32,340 bases of DNA from Marinobacter antarcticus (GCF_011049865.1 NZ_DRGY01000035.1:1-32340); one strand, 5' to 3'. Shown: positions 7,144 through 15,932, counted from the stretch's first letter. Program-made: numbers and translations. Notes: a model not told the origin generated them from the sequence alone.

Positions 7144-7433
7144 TCTGGACAGAGCCCGCCCTACAAGCACTGGATGCCACCGCTGAGTACATTGCTCTGG
7201 ATAATCCTGCAGCCGCAAGCAGCCTGGTGCAAGAGGTTTTCAATAAGACTGAGCGTTTGGAAGATTTTCCCCAATCCGGACGAATTCCCCCAGAGCTTCC
7301 AAATTCGGTATACAGGGAGATAGTGGCGCCACCGTGTCGTATTTTTTATCGAGGGGATCAGAAGCGGGTTTTCATCCTCTATGTCATGCGAGAGGAGCGG
7401 CAGCTTCGTGCGTACATGCTTGAAAACAGCTAA
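7131..7433 (+). CDS. RelE/ParE-family toxin
   Basis: This 100-residue protein opens MAEVIWTEPALQALDATAEYIA and continues with DNPAAASSLVQEVF, FPQSGRIPPEL and YREIVAPPCRIFYR, which follow the RelE/ParE fold order (N-terminal strand, helical hairpin, central sheet). Whether it acts on ribosome-bound mRNA or on gyrase cannot be told by eye. The overlap with the antitoxin gene (7131-7143) implies coupled translation from the palindrome-bearing promoter upstream. Confidence 0.87.
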   Translation: MAEVIWTEPALQALDATAEYIALDNPAAASSLVQEVFNKTERLEDFPQSGRIPPELPNSVYREIVAPPCRIFYRGDQKRVFILYVMREERQLRAYMLENS

Positions 7434-7819
7434 CCAGGCACGTCACTCGGATACCTTTGTCTTAGCTCTCGCCATGTTGCTCACTGCCAATCCACTCAGG
7501 GCTGTCGGTGCGTGTCTCCTGTTCGCTCCATGGCTGGTGCTGGCCTATTACACTGATCCCACCGATCTCGATTCAACGGCGAACAACTTTTCTGCCGTGT
7601 TTTGGCTCCACCCACGAACCCAAAGTTTAGCAATACACGTCCATTCGGAGCTTGCGTCGACATGGCGGCAGTGACGCCCTGGCCTATAGCCTTTTTGAGT
7701 GTTTCATATATTGGGATGTTGACGTTGCCCCAGCGGAGTGCCTGAATCCCAAGACCTTATGCACCGTTGGCGACGGCGGCATTAACCTGGGATTCATCGG
7801 CGCCCCGAACAATGTCTGA
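7434..7819. other. Gene-poor 386 bp with possible coding remnants
   Basis: No complete gene is seen. The plus strand contains a short open frame ending at 7819 whose tail reads CTVGDGGINLGFIGAPNNV and looks coding, plus a hydrophobic stretch in another frame (about 7460-7560). These may be decayed ends of lost cassettes. I recognise no family. An AGCTAAC at the left resembles an attC left box, but no partner box follows. Confidence 0.3.
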
Positions 7820-8986
7820 TCAGTTGGTGAGCGTTTTCATCAGCTCATAGAGCGACGACTTTGCTTCGTAGCCTACGCCAGGAATATCCGGCAGCTCAAC
7901 GTAACCATCGATTACGTCAATTCCATCCGCGAAACCGCCAAAAGGCTGGAACACATCCGGGTAACTCTCATTGCCGCCCAGGTGTAACCCCGCGGCGATA
8001 TTCAGCGACATCTGGTGCCCACCGTGCGGCACTACCCTGCGCGATGACCAGCCCATGGATTCCATGACGTCCAGCGTGCGCAGATACTCCACCAGCCCAT
8101 ACGACAAGGCGCAATCGAATTGCAGCCAGTCCCTGTCCGGCCTCATTCCGCCATACCGCAACAGGTTACGTGCATCCTGGTGCGAGAACAGATTTTCGCC
8201 GGTCGCCATCGGGCGGTCGTAATGGGTTGCCAGCTCTGCCTGCAGCGCGTAGTCGAGCGGATCACCCGCCTCTTCGTACCAAAATAGCTTGTAGGGGCTC
8301 AGTGCCTCGGCATAGGCGATGGAGGTCTCAAGGTCGAAGCGTCCGTTGGCATCAACCGCCAGCCTGCTGCCCTCCCCGACCACATCAATCACGGCCTCTA
8401 TCCTGGCAATATCCTCGTTCAGCGAGGCGCCACCGATTTTCATCTTTACCACGTTGTAGCCGCGATCCAGGTAGCCACGCACCTCATCCTGCAATTTCCC
8501 GTGATCCTTGCCGGGATAATAATAACCACCCGCTGCGTAGACCCAGACTTTCTCGTCATGCACACCCCCGCGGTACCGATCGGCCAGGAGTTTATACAGT
8601 GGCACCCCCGCGATCTTGGCAACCGCGTCCCAAACCGCCATGTCGATGGTGCCCACCGCGACGGAACGTTCGCCATGTCCGCCCGGCTTTTCATTGGTCA
8701 TGAGCGCTTGCCAGATGGCGAATGGGTCGAGATTGTCGTTGGCTTCATCAACCAGGGTCGCAGGATCTGCCTCCAGCACACGGGCAATGAAGCGATCACG
8801 CATGAGCGCGCCCTGGCCGTAGCGGCCATTTGAATTAAACCCGTAGCCGATGACTGGCTTGCCGTCCCGAACCACATCCGTGACGACCGCTACCACGGAA
8901 CAGGTCATCTTGGAGAAGTCGATATAGGCATTAGCCATTGGTGAGGCAATTGAGACCGTTTTTTCGCGAATATCCGTGATACGCAT
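7820..8986 (-). CDS. tarD: D(-)-tartrate dehydratase (enolase superfamily)
   Basis: This 388-residue protein follows characterised D-tartrate dehydratase of the mandelate-racemase/enolase superfamily almost end to end, including NAYIDFSKMT, GYGFNSNGRYGQG, NEKPGGHGERSVAVGTIDMA and FSHQDARNLLRYGGMRPDRD. Visible active-site residues are Lys181 and Lys183 (KMK), metal ligands Asp212, Glu238/239 and Glu264, and His321 in PHGGH. The enzyme dehydrates D-tartrate to oxaloacetate. It is the last gene of the operon, 11 bp after the second dehydrogenase, with a GAGGAG site before its ATG. Its stop is close to the unassigned DNA at 7434-7819. Catalytic assignments are from the family. Confidence 0.93.
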   Translation of the reverse strand: MRITDIREKTVSIASPMANAYIDFSKMTCSVVAVVTDVVRDGKPVIGYGFNSNGRYGQGALMRDRFIARVLEADPATLVDEANDNLDPFAIWQALMTNEKPGGHGERSVAVGTIDMAVWDAVAKIAGVPLYKLLADRYRGGVHDEKVWVYAAGGYYYPGKDHGKLQDEVRGYLDRGYNVVKMKIGGASLNEDIARIEAVIDVVGEGSRLAVDANGRFDLETSIAYAEALSPYKLFWYEEAGDPLDYALQAELATHYDRPMATGENLFSHQDARNLLRYGGMRPDRDWLQFDCALSYGLVEYLRTLDVMESMGWSSRRVVPHGGHQMSLNIAAGLHLGGNESYPDVFQPFGGFADGIDVIDGYVELPDIPGVGYEAKSSLYELMKTLTN

Positions 8987-8997
8987 GGTGTCGCTCC

Positions 8998-10068
8998 TCA
9001 GTCCAGCGCGTCAGCAATTGACTTACCGCAGGCTGCCGTACCGGCAGTGCCACCCAGATCGCCGGTACGCAGGCCAGGTTCGGCCAGTACCCGCTCAATT
9101 GCACGGAGAATGCCAGCCGCCGCCTCAGGGTGCCCCAGATGATCAAGCATCATCGCGCCGGCCCAGATCTGCCCGACCGGATTGGCGATTCCTTGCCCGG
9201 CAATATCCGGGGCAGAACCGTGGACCGGCTCGAACAGTGACGGGAACTTGCGCTCCGGATTGATGTTCCCCGAGGGCGCAATGCCAATGGTGCCGGTACA
9301 GGCAGGGCCGAGGTCTGACAGAATGTCTCCGAACAGGTTCGAGGCAACCACCACGTTGAAGCGATCCGGGTGCAGGACAAATAACGCGGTGAGAATATCA
9401 ATGTGGTATTTATCAACGGTGACCCCGGGATAGGCCTTGGCCATTTCGGCCACTCGCTCATCCCAATAGGGCATGGTGATGGAGATTCCGTTCGATTTGG
9501 TGGCCGAGGTCAAGCGCCCGCCGCGCCGTTCTGCAAGGTCGAACGCATAGCGCAGAATCCGATCAACGCCGGTACGGGTCATGACCGTTTCCTGCATCAC
9601 GATTTCACGCTCGGTACCGGGAAACATTCTGCCGCCGATCGAGGAATACTCCCCTTCGGTATTCTCGCGCACGATCATCATATCGATGTCGCCCGGTTTG
9701 CGGCCTGTCAGAGGCGATGGCACGCCGGGCATCAGGCGTGCGGGACGCAGACTCACGTACTGGTCGAATTCACGCCGGAACTGGATCAGCGAACCCCATA
9801 GCGAAACATGGTCCGGCACGGTGTCGGGCCATCCGACCGCACCAAAAAAAATCGCATCATGCCCGGCAACCTGGTCCTTCCAGTCATCCGGAAGCATCTT
9901 GCCGTGGGCCTGGTAATATTCGCAGGACGAGAACTCGAAGTCGGTGAACGCGATATCAAAATTGTATTTCGAGGCGGCAGCTTCCAACACCCGCACACCT
10001 TCGGGCATAACTTCCTTGCCGATCCCGTCACCGGGAATCACCGCAATTTTCATCGTACTGGCTGACAT
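8998..10068 (-). CDS. Tartrate dehydrogenase-like enzyme (isocitrate/isopropylmalate dehydrogenase family), copy 2
   Basis: This is a beta-decarboxylating dehydrogenase of about 356 residues: IAVIPGDGIGKEV at the N terminus, YVSLRPARLMPGV, IVRENTEGEYSS, the ATKSNGI lysine segment, NLFGDILSDL metal-ligand aspartates and FEPVHGSAPDIAG. These enzymes are NAD- and metal-dependent and oxidise tartrate or D-malate. The ATG at 10068 is chosen over an upstream frame opening at 10101 because GAGGAG lies about 7 bases before it and the longer form would run into the upstream gene. A paralogue lies directly upstream. The two differ enough to suggest different stereoisomer or substrate preference. Confidence 0.85.
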   Translation of the reverse strand: MSASTMKIAVIPGDGIGKEVMPEGVRVLEAAASKYNFDIAFTDFEFSSCEYYQAHGKMLPDDWKDQVAGHDAIFFGAVGWPDTVPDHVSLWGSLIQFRREFDQYVSLRPARLMPGVPSPLTGRKPGDIDMMIVRENTEGEYSSIGGRMFPGTEREIVMQETVMTRTGVDRILRYAFDLAERRGGRLTSATKSNGISITMPYWDERVAEMAKAYPGVTVDKYHIDILTALFVLHPDRFNVVVASNLFGDILSDLGPACTGTIGIAPSGNINPERKFPSLFEPVHGSAPDIAGQGIANPVGQIWAGAMMLDHLGHPEAAAGILRAIERVLAEPGLRTGDLGGTAGTAACGKSIADALD

Positions 10069-10078
10069 GGTCGGCTCC

Positions 10079-11155
10079 TCAGTTGTTGCGGATCGCGGCA
10101 ATCACCGCCTCGGTTACCTGCTCGGTGGTAGCGTTGCCACCCAGGTCAGGTGTATGCAGATCCGGATCAGACGTAACCATTTCAACCGCACTCATCATGC
10201 GCTTGGCAGCGGCAGTCTCACCGAGATGTTCGAGCATCATCGATGCACTCCAGAAGGTGCCCACCGGATTGGCGATGCCCTGCCCGGTAATGTCAAAAGC
10301 AGAACCGTGAATGGGTTCGAACATGGACGGCGTTGCGCCTTCAGGATTGAAGTTCGCGGTCGGTGCAATGCCAATGGAGCCCGCCAGGGCCGCCGCCAGG
10401 TCCGAGAGGATGTCCGCATGCAGGTTGGTGGCCACCACCGTATCAATGGACTGCGGCTTCATGGTCATCCGCACGGTCATGGCATCCACCAGCATCTTGT
10501 CCCATTTCACGTCTGGATAGTCGCCGGCGACTTCAGCGGCCACTTCATCCCAAAGCACCATGCCGTAGCGCTGCGCGTTGGATTTGGTGACCACCGTCAA
10601 CAACTTGCGTGGCCGGGACCGGGCCAGATCGAAGGCATAGCGCATGATTCGCTCGACGCCGACTTTAGTGAATATCGACACCTCGGTAGCCGTCTCGTGG
10701 GATTGCCCACGATGGCTGCGTCCGCCCTGCCCGGCATATTCACCTTCGGAGTTCTCGCGCACAATCACCCAGTCCAGATCACCGGGGCCCACGCCTTCAA
10801 GCGGGCTCTTGATACCCGGCAGTATCCGCGTCGGCCGGACGTTGGCGTACTGGTCGAGCGGCTGACAGATTGCCAGCCTCAGCCCCCATAATGTCAGGTG
10901 GTCGGGCACGTCCGGCGCGCCCACGGCGCCGAACAGAATGGCATCGAAGGCCCGCAGTTGGTCGGGACCGTCTGCTGGCATAAATGTGCCTTCGCGCTTG
11001 TAGCGATCGCTACCCCAGTCGAAGTCCGTCACCTTAAGCTTGAAGCCGCCATCGCTTTCGGCCAGCGCGGTAAGTGCACGCAGGCCGGCGTCAATCACTT
11101 CAATGCCGATGCCATCCCCGGGGATGGCCGCAATTTTATAGGTTTTGATCGTCAT
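10079..11155 (-). CDS. Tartrate dehydrogenase/D-malate dehydrogenase (TtuC-like), copy 1
   Basis: This 358-residue protein is very close to classical tartrate dehydrogenase/decarboxylase: IAAIPGDGIGIEV, YANVRPTRILPGIKSPL, DLDWVIVRENSEGEYAGQGG, RSHRGQSHETATEVSIFTKV, LLTVVTKSNAQRYGMV and NLHADILSDLAAALAGS. Known members oxidise tartrate to oxaloglycolate, convert meso-tartrate to glycerate, or oxidatively decarboxylate D-malate. The catalytic Tyr/Lys and Asp positions appear intact. It starts 5 bp after the permease gene and ends 10 bp before its paralogue. Of the two copies this is the one nearer to the characterised enzymes. Confidence 0.88.
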   Translation of the reverse strand: MTIKTYKIAAIPGDGIGIEVIDAGLRALTALAESDGGFKLKVTDFDWGSDRYKREGTFMPADGPDQLRAFDAILFGAVGAPDVPDHLTLWGLRLAICQPLDQYANVRPTRILPGIKSPLEGVGPGDLDWVIVRENSEGEYAGQGGRSHRGQSHETATEVSIFTKVGVERIMRYAFDLARSRPRKLLTVVTKSNAQRYGMVLWDEVAAEVAGDYPDVKWDKMLVDAMTVRMTMKPQSIDTVVATNLHADILSDLAAALAGSIGIAPTANFNPEGATPSMFEPIHGSAFDITGQGIANPVGTFWSASMMLEHLGETAAAKRMMSAVEMVTSDPDLHTPDLGGNATTEQVTEAVIAAIRNN

Positions 11156-11160
11156 TCTCC

Positions 11161-13224
11161 TCAGAAAAACAGTCCCATTGGCATCCGTAACAGCAACACG
11201 TCAGCCATCAGCCACCAGAAGCCGGCCACCACCACAACGGCGGTGATCGCGCGTATTAACCAGGTCTTTGCCGGACAGGTCTCGTGTTCGGCGAGCACCA
11301 TCATCGAACCGAACGCCGCCAGCCCAGCGACAAAAAATCCAAGTACCGGAATGAGAAATACCCACAAACCGAACACGATGCTGAGCAGTATCCGGCGCAT
11401 GGTCGACGCTGCGGGATCGCCCCGCTCCGATACTCCACCCTTTCGCCGGAGCGCAAAAATGACCAGACCGATGGAAAACACCACCAGCAAAACCGAGATG
11501 GTGGCGGGAAATACCGCGCCCATCTGTGACATGGCGTCGGTGTCCAGGTAAGCCGTGATACCGATTGCCGCAAACACCACGGCAAGCAGAATCGCGCCCG
11601 TATCGAGAGTCCTGCCACTTTCACCATTGACGCTATCGGGTTTGGCCGTATCCGGGGTATCCGACATCGGAGGGATATCCGCCGGGTGAGCTTCGGCAGC
11701 CATCGCTCGCTCGGTCAGGGGTGTTATGGGGCGTTTGCGGGTGCGCCATTCAGCAAAGAACGGATAGCCCAGCGTCAGCAGCGCGGCCAGAATGATGCCG
11801 ATACTGATTGGCCGACCGAAGAACATGCCGCTGATATTATGAGTGGCGTTGCCGATCAGGTAAGTCTGGACAAAGCCCTGTTCAGCGATCTGCCCCAGCA
11901 CCAGCCCCAAAACGATCGGCGACGGGGCGAACCCGTAACGGTTGAGCACCCAGGCCACCACCCCAAGACCAAACATCATCTGGGTATCGTTGATGTTGGA
12001 ATGAATGGCGAAAGAGCCCACCACCGTCATGAAAGCAACGGTCGGCACCAGCAGTGATTTCGGAAAGGAAACCACTGATTTGTAGGCATACCGCCCAATC
12101 AGCAATCCCGCGGGTAACATCAGCACTGTGGCGATTAACAGCCCGAAGATGAACGTATAAACGATCTGGGACTGACTATTGAACAGCGTCGGCCCGATTT
12201 TGATGCCCTGGACCAGCAGTGCACCCAGGATAATGGCATCCGGTGGTGTGCCGGGAATGCCCAATACCAGCGTCGGAATAAAGCCGCCCCCGACGGTGGC
12301 ATTGTTCGCCGCCTCGGTGGCAATCACGCCATCCGGCTCACCCTTGCCGAAATTTGCGCTGTACTTCGATGAACGCCGCGCCTCGGTGTACGACACCAGC
12401 CCGGCAATGGACCCCCCGGCGCCCGGGAGAATGCCAATGACTGTGCCGATGACTGACGATCGGATTACGTTGAATTTCGATCGCCAGGCAATCCCCATCG
12501 CCTCACGCAACCGGATGCCGTCTTTCTCGATGTCAGTGTTGACTTTCAGGTGCGCGGCGCGAGTTGCAACCAGGTCGAGGATAACCGGCACGCAGTAGAG
12601 CCCAATCAGCGCCGAGGTAATATCGATCCCGCCCAGCAGCGCCGGGCTGTCCAGGGTGTAGCGCACATCGCCACCGACAACGGCAACGCCTACCATCGAC
12701 AGCAGCAGCCCGAGACAGGCCCCGACGAGCCCCTTGAGCGTATTGCCAACAGAGAGTGCGGAAATCAGTGTGAGCCCGAAAACAGCCAACCAGAAATACT
12801 CCGGCGGGCCGAAAACCAGCGCAACCTTTGCCAGCGGTGGCGCAAGCAGCAGGAGCGCGATCGCGCCAACCATGCCACCGAAGACCGAGGCCAGGTTCGC
12901 CAGTGTTATTGCCAGCCCTCCATCACCCCTGCGGGCCATCGGATAGCCGTCGAAGGTCGTCGCGATAGCCGAGGGCGTTCCTGGCGTATTGACGAGAATT
13001 GCTGCGAAGGCCCCGCCGTAGATTGCCCCGGTATAGATCGCGCCAAGTGCGATCAGCCCGGAGGCGGGCTCCATGGAAAACGTGAAAGGAACCAGCACGG
13101 CTACCGCCATCGTGGCCGAAAGCCCCGGTAGCGCCCCAATGACTGTGCCCAGAACCACACCTATCAGTGCAAGCATGAGGTTAAACGGCGTCAGTGCATC
13201 GAGTAAGTAGCCGAGCAGTTCCAT
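11161..13224 (-). CDS. Fused TctA-TctB tripartite tricarboxylate transporter permease
   Basis: The 687-residue protein joins two normally separate subunits. Residues 1 to about 500 are TctA: LLGYLLDALTPFNLMLALIG, VIGALPGLSATMAVAVLVPF, IYTGAIYGGAFAAILVNTPG and the second GILPGAGGSIAG and VLGIPGTPPDA repeats, with about 12 membrane segments. A polar linker (about 500-540, rich in P, D and E) leads to about four more segments that match TctB. Both parts use the periplasmic TctC-like binding protein encoded just upstream, 11 bp away. The system imports carboxylates with a cation gradient. Tartrate is the inferred substrate from the adjacent enzymes. Confidence 0.9.
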   Translation of the reverse strand: MELLGYLLDALTPFNLMLALIGVVLGTVIGALPGLSATMAVAVLVPFTFSMEPASGLIALGAIYTGAIYGGAFAAILVNTPGTPSAIATTFDGYPMARRGDGGLAITLANLASVFGGMVGAIALLLLAPPLAKVALVFGPPEYFWLAVFGLTLISALSVGNTLKGLVGACLGLLLSMVGVAVVGGDVRYTLDSPALLGGIDITSALIGLYCVPVILDLVATRAAHLKVNTDIEKDGIRLREAMGIAWRSKFNVIRSSVIGTVIGILPGAGGSIAGLVSYTEARRSSKYSANFGKGEPDGVIATEAANNATVGGGFIPTLVLGIPGTPPDAIILGALLVQGIKIGPTLFNSQSQIVYTFIFGLLIATVLMLPAGLLIGRYAYKSVVSFPKSLLVPTVAFMTVVGSFAIHSNINDTQMMFGLGVVAWVLNRYGFAPSPIVLGLVLGQIAEQGFVQTYLIGNATHNISGMFFGRPISIGIILAALLTLGYPFFAEWRTRKRPITPLTERAMAAEAHPADIPPMSDTPDTAKPDSVNGESGRTLDTGAILLAVVFAAIGITAYLDTDAMSQMGAVFPATISVLLVVFSIGLVIFALRRKGGVSERGDPAASTMRRILLSIVFGLWVFLIPVLGFFVAGLAAFGSMMVLAEHETCPAKTWLIRAITAVVVVAGFWWLMADVLLLRMPMGLFF

Positions 13225-13235
13225 GCTACTGCTCC

Positions 13236-14189
13236 TTAGTTGCCAATCCCGAGCGCGGCAGCGCTCTTGGCGTATTCTGCCTTCATCTTTTTCATGAAGG
13301 CCGGCATCTGGCCATAGCCAATGTCGGTCAGCACAAAACCACCGTCTTCCATTTTCTTGATGAAGTCAGGATCGTGATTGATCTCGGTCACGATATCCGA
13401 AATACGCTGGCGCATTTCCTCGGAGGTGGAATCCGGCACGGCAACCCCCCGATAAGCCCCTCCCACAATGTCGAGCCCCAGCTCCTTGAACGTCGGAACG
13501 TCCGGGAAGGCGGGCAAGCGCTTTTCCGACGCAACCGCCAGCATGCGCAGCGCGTCACCCTGGTTAGTGCCCGAGGTGGCATAGTTAAAGCCGGCCGTCG
13601 TCTGGCTGCCCAATACGGCAGTGATCGAAGGTCCGGTACCGGAGAATGGGATGTAAGTCGTCTTCACCCCCGCAAGGTCATCAAACTGCAACTGCCCCAG
13701 ATTGTTCGCCGACTTCGCACCGGATCCCGCAAAGGTGACAAGCCCCGGGTTCTCTTTGGCGTAGTCGATCAGTTCCTGGAGGGTCTTGTACTCGCTGTCC
13801 TGGGTGACGAAGATCGCGTTCGGGGTGTAGTGGAAGTAGTTTACAGGCGTCAACTCATCGGTCTTATAGCCGACTGAGCCTTCCATGGGTTGCAGCACCG
13901 TGTGGGGCAGATTGATGCCCATAATGGTATAGCCATCACCCGGGATTGAGTTCAACTGCGACCAGGCCTGCGCGCCACCCGCGCCGGACTGATACTGGAT
14001 GATTACATCCTGCCCGGTGTGTTCCTTCCACTCCGCCTGCTGGAATCGTGCGGAGATATCCGACTCGCCCCCAGCGTTGAACGGAATAATATAGGTCATG
14101 GCTTTGGTCGGAAAATCGGATTGTGCCAATGCGGGTATGGCCGCCATCAGCGTGAGACCTGCAGCTATTAGAGTTCTTTTGATAGACAT
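13236..14189 (-). CDS. TctC/Bug-family periplasmic solute-binding protein
   Basis: A signal peptide (MSIKRTLIAAGLTLMAAIPA, cleavage after ALAQ) is followed by DFPTKAMTYIIPFNAGGESD, the opening of Bug/TctC receptors. GAGGAQAWSQL, VTFAGSGAKSANNLG and KRLPAFPDVPTFKELG are further family landmarks. It should capture a dicarboxylate, probably tartrate, and deliver it to the fused permease encoded next. The ATG at 14189 is chosen for the signal peptide and for GGGAGGAAC upstream; the longer open frame to 14393 has no signal peptide at its start. It is the first gene of the operon. Confidence 0.92.
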   Translation of the reverse strand: MSIKRTLIAAGLTLMAAIPALAQSDFPTKAMTYIIPFNAGGESDISARFQQAEWKEHTGQDVIIQYQSGAGGAQAWSQLNSIPGDGYTIMGINLPHTVLQPMEGSVGYKTDELTPVNYFHYTPNAIFVTQDSEYKTLQELIDYAKENPGLVTFAGSGAKSANNLGQLQFDDLAGVKTTYIPFSGTGPSITAVLGSQTTAGFNYATSGTNQGDALRMLAVASEKRLPAFPDVPTFKELGLDIVGGAYRGVAVPDSTSEEMRQRISDIVTEINHDPDFIKKMEDGGFVLTDIGYGQMPAFMKKMKAEYAKSAAALGIGN

Positions 14190-14467
14190 CTGTTCCTCCC
14201 AGATTTTATTGTGCCCGCCATGGGTTATCCCACTGGGGCCTATATGAAGAGAGGTGATTGACAATCTGCCAGTGCAGGCTGCCCGAAGATTCACGAGTGC
14301 CCCAATCCCTCTGCCCCGCTGATCGCACCGCCTTTGGCACGGTACGCCAGTACCGCGGGTCAAAATCCCGTGGCAATCACTACCGTAATTCATTTCTTTT
14401 ATGATTGGTATTTCACAAATAACAATACATTATTGAATTTTTGGAATAAATCAAAAGGGAGGTGCCA
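14190..14467. promoter_or_regulatory. Divergent control region between the tartrate operon and its LysR gene
   Basis: This 278 bp spacer carries the promoters of both divergent units. CGGTAC GCCA GTACCG (14340-14355) is a perfect inverted repeat. The right 70 bp are AT-rich and hold the T-N11-A dyad described separately. I do not see clear -35/-10 pairs. Confidence 0.6.
14409..14421 (+). promoter_or_regulatory. Candidate LysR-type operator (T-N11-A dyad)
   Basis: TATTTCACAAATA is a perfect dyad of the T-N11-A form used by LysR-type regulators. It sits 46 bp before the lysR start, where autoregulation and divergent activation are usual. Confidence 0.5.
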
Positions 14468-15376
14468 GTGAGCAGCGTCAGTGATATGCAGTTCTTCGCC
14501 TGTGTTGCACGCCGCCGGAATCTATCCGAGGCGGCACTGGAGTTGGGAATCACGGCCTCCGCCGTCAGCCGACGGCTCGCCCGCATCGAAAACCGTCTCG
14601 GGGTGCGCCTGCTGAACCGTACAACGCGGCGATTGAGCCTCACCAGCGATGGCGAATCCTATCTGTTGGCGTCAAACGACATCATTGGCCGAATCAACGA
14701 AGCAGAACAGTCGATATCGCGAGCGCGCGCCGCGCCACAGGGACTGTTACGGGTGAATGCTACCTTCCAGTTTGGCCGCGAATATATTGCTCCGGCCATA
14801 TCTCGTTTTGCTCGCACGAATCCGGAAGTTAAGGTACAACTGGAGTTATCGGATGCGCCAGCGAACATGGTCGAGGAGGGCTACGACCTGAACATACGCT
14901 TTGGGATGCCATTGTCTTCCGGCTTGATTGTGGCACGGCTCCTGCCCAATCGACGCGTACTGGTCGCAGCACCCTCCTATTTGCGAAAGCACGGTACGCC
15001 GACGCGGCTTGAGGACCTGACCCAACACCAATGCATCATCCTGCGCCAGGAACGCGAGGCCTATGACATCTGGCGCTTCGATGACGGTGAGCACGTCCGT
15101 GCTACCGGCCATCTGTCCACGAATGACGGGGAAATCGCCGTGGGTTGGGTACTGGAAGGCCATGGCATTATGCTGCGTTCCGAGTGGGATATCGCGCGCC
15201 ATGTGCGTACGGGACGATTGCAGGTGGTATTGCCCGAAAAGACTCATGAGGCGGGCATCTATGCGGTCTATCCAGAGCGGCTGAACCTGTCCGCCAAGGT
15301 GCGCCTGTTCATCGACCTTTTGCGCGAAACGCTCCGGCCTAAAGCGGATGAGCTGTCCTTGAGGAACGTTAAATAA
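14468..15376 (+). CDS. LysR-family transcriptional regulator of the tartrate operon
   Basis: About 302 residues. The N-terminal winged helix-turn-helix is typical: DMQFFACVARRRNLSEAALE, then SAVSRRLARIENRLGVRLLNRTTR. The remainder is a periplasmic-binding-protein-like effector domain. The GTG at 14468 is chosen because GGGAGG ends 5 bases before it; a GTG two codons upstream overlaps that site. The gene is divergent from the tartrate transport and catabolic operon, the standard arrangement for a LysR activator of neighbouring genes. The inducer is probably tartrate or a related dicarboxylate, by context only. Confidence 0.88.
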   Translation: MSSVSDMQFFACVARRRNLSEAALELGITASAVSRRLARIENRLGVRLLNRTTRRLSLTSDGESYLLASNDIIGRINEAEQSISRARAAPQGLLRVNATFQFGREYIAPAISRFARTNPEVKVQLELSDAPANMVEEGYDLNIRFGMPLSSGLIVARLLPNRRVLVAAPSYLRKHGTPTRLEDLTQHQCIILRQEREAYDIWRFDDGEHVRATGHLSTNDGEIAVGWVLEGHGIMLRSEWDIARHVRTGRLQVVLPEKTHEAGIYAVYPERLNLSAKVRLFIDLLRETLRPKADELSLRNVK

Positions 15377-15530
15377 CTGGGTTGAAAATCGCCGATTGTT
15401 ATAAGTGACAGGCTTGGTTGTTCTCTGATACCTCACCTGCGAGAGGTTGCATGGACAAAAAAAAGCATAACAAACGATTCTCGTTCGTTCTGGACTTACC
15501 CCGTTGCAGTAGACACTCCTAGCCTATGAT

Positions 15531-15860
15531 TTGCGTAAGGTGGTTAGTCTTCAAAATCCGAGTGGCCTAAATCAGATACTTTTTGAGGATTTCGCCGCTC
15601 TTTCTGAGCATAGGCTCTGGTTGGATATTCAGATTATCAATTGGGTTCGGGAGCTAACTGACAGCGATCTGAACCTCAGATTCAACTATCACAACACCAA
15701 GGGGGTTCCTTCGAGTAAACGGTTTTCGAGCCTGGTTCTTCACTTCTTCAATCACCAAACTCACCACCGGGGGCAGGTCTCTGCTTTGCTTTCTCAGGCC
15801 GGTGAAGATATTGGTGTTACTGACCTCTTGGCTCTGATTCCGGAAGCACCTCATGTATAA
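15531..15860 (+). pseudogene. 5'-truncated DinB-family gene
   Basis: The 109-codon frame matches the last two thirds of the intact DinB gene at 18271-18807, for example YHNTKGVPSSKRFSSLVLHF, NHQTHHRGQVSALLSQAG and TDLLALIPEAPHV. The first 70 or so residues are missing, including the HILVGDTIWL helix with the first metal-ligand histidine, so it is unlikely to be active. There is no convincing start or ribosome site at its left end. The stop codon is embedded in the TATAAC of attC 5, showing it was a cassette gene. Confidence 0.82.
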
Positions 15861-15932
15861 CCAGTCGCTGTTGCCGGACAGTTTTTCCGCCGCTTCGCGG
15901 CTCCAAAACTGCCGCAAAGCTTTGCGTTATGG
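15855..15932 (+). repeat. attC recombination site 5
   Basis: TATAAC (15856-15861) pairs with GTTATGG (15926-15932). The stem CAGTTTT...AAAACTG encloses CCGCCGCTTCGCGGCTCC, and GCTG/CAAAGC arms complete it. From CGCTGTTGCCGG onward it is nearly identical to attC 6. Confidence 0.94.

Noticed and set aside
7381..7674. A 97-codon membrane protein gene
   Set aside because: It begins inside the RelE toxin gene, has no ribosome site, and its only support is one hydrophobic stretch.
9944..10891. A 315-codon plus-strand open frame across the tartrate dehydrogenases
   Set aside because: It is antisense to two clearly real genes, crosses their junction, and has no recognisable domain.
15465..15495. 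A further attC at GCATAACAAACG
   Set aside because: Only the left box and a small AACGA/TCGTT dyad are present, and no right box follows, so at most it is a half-site.
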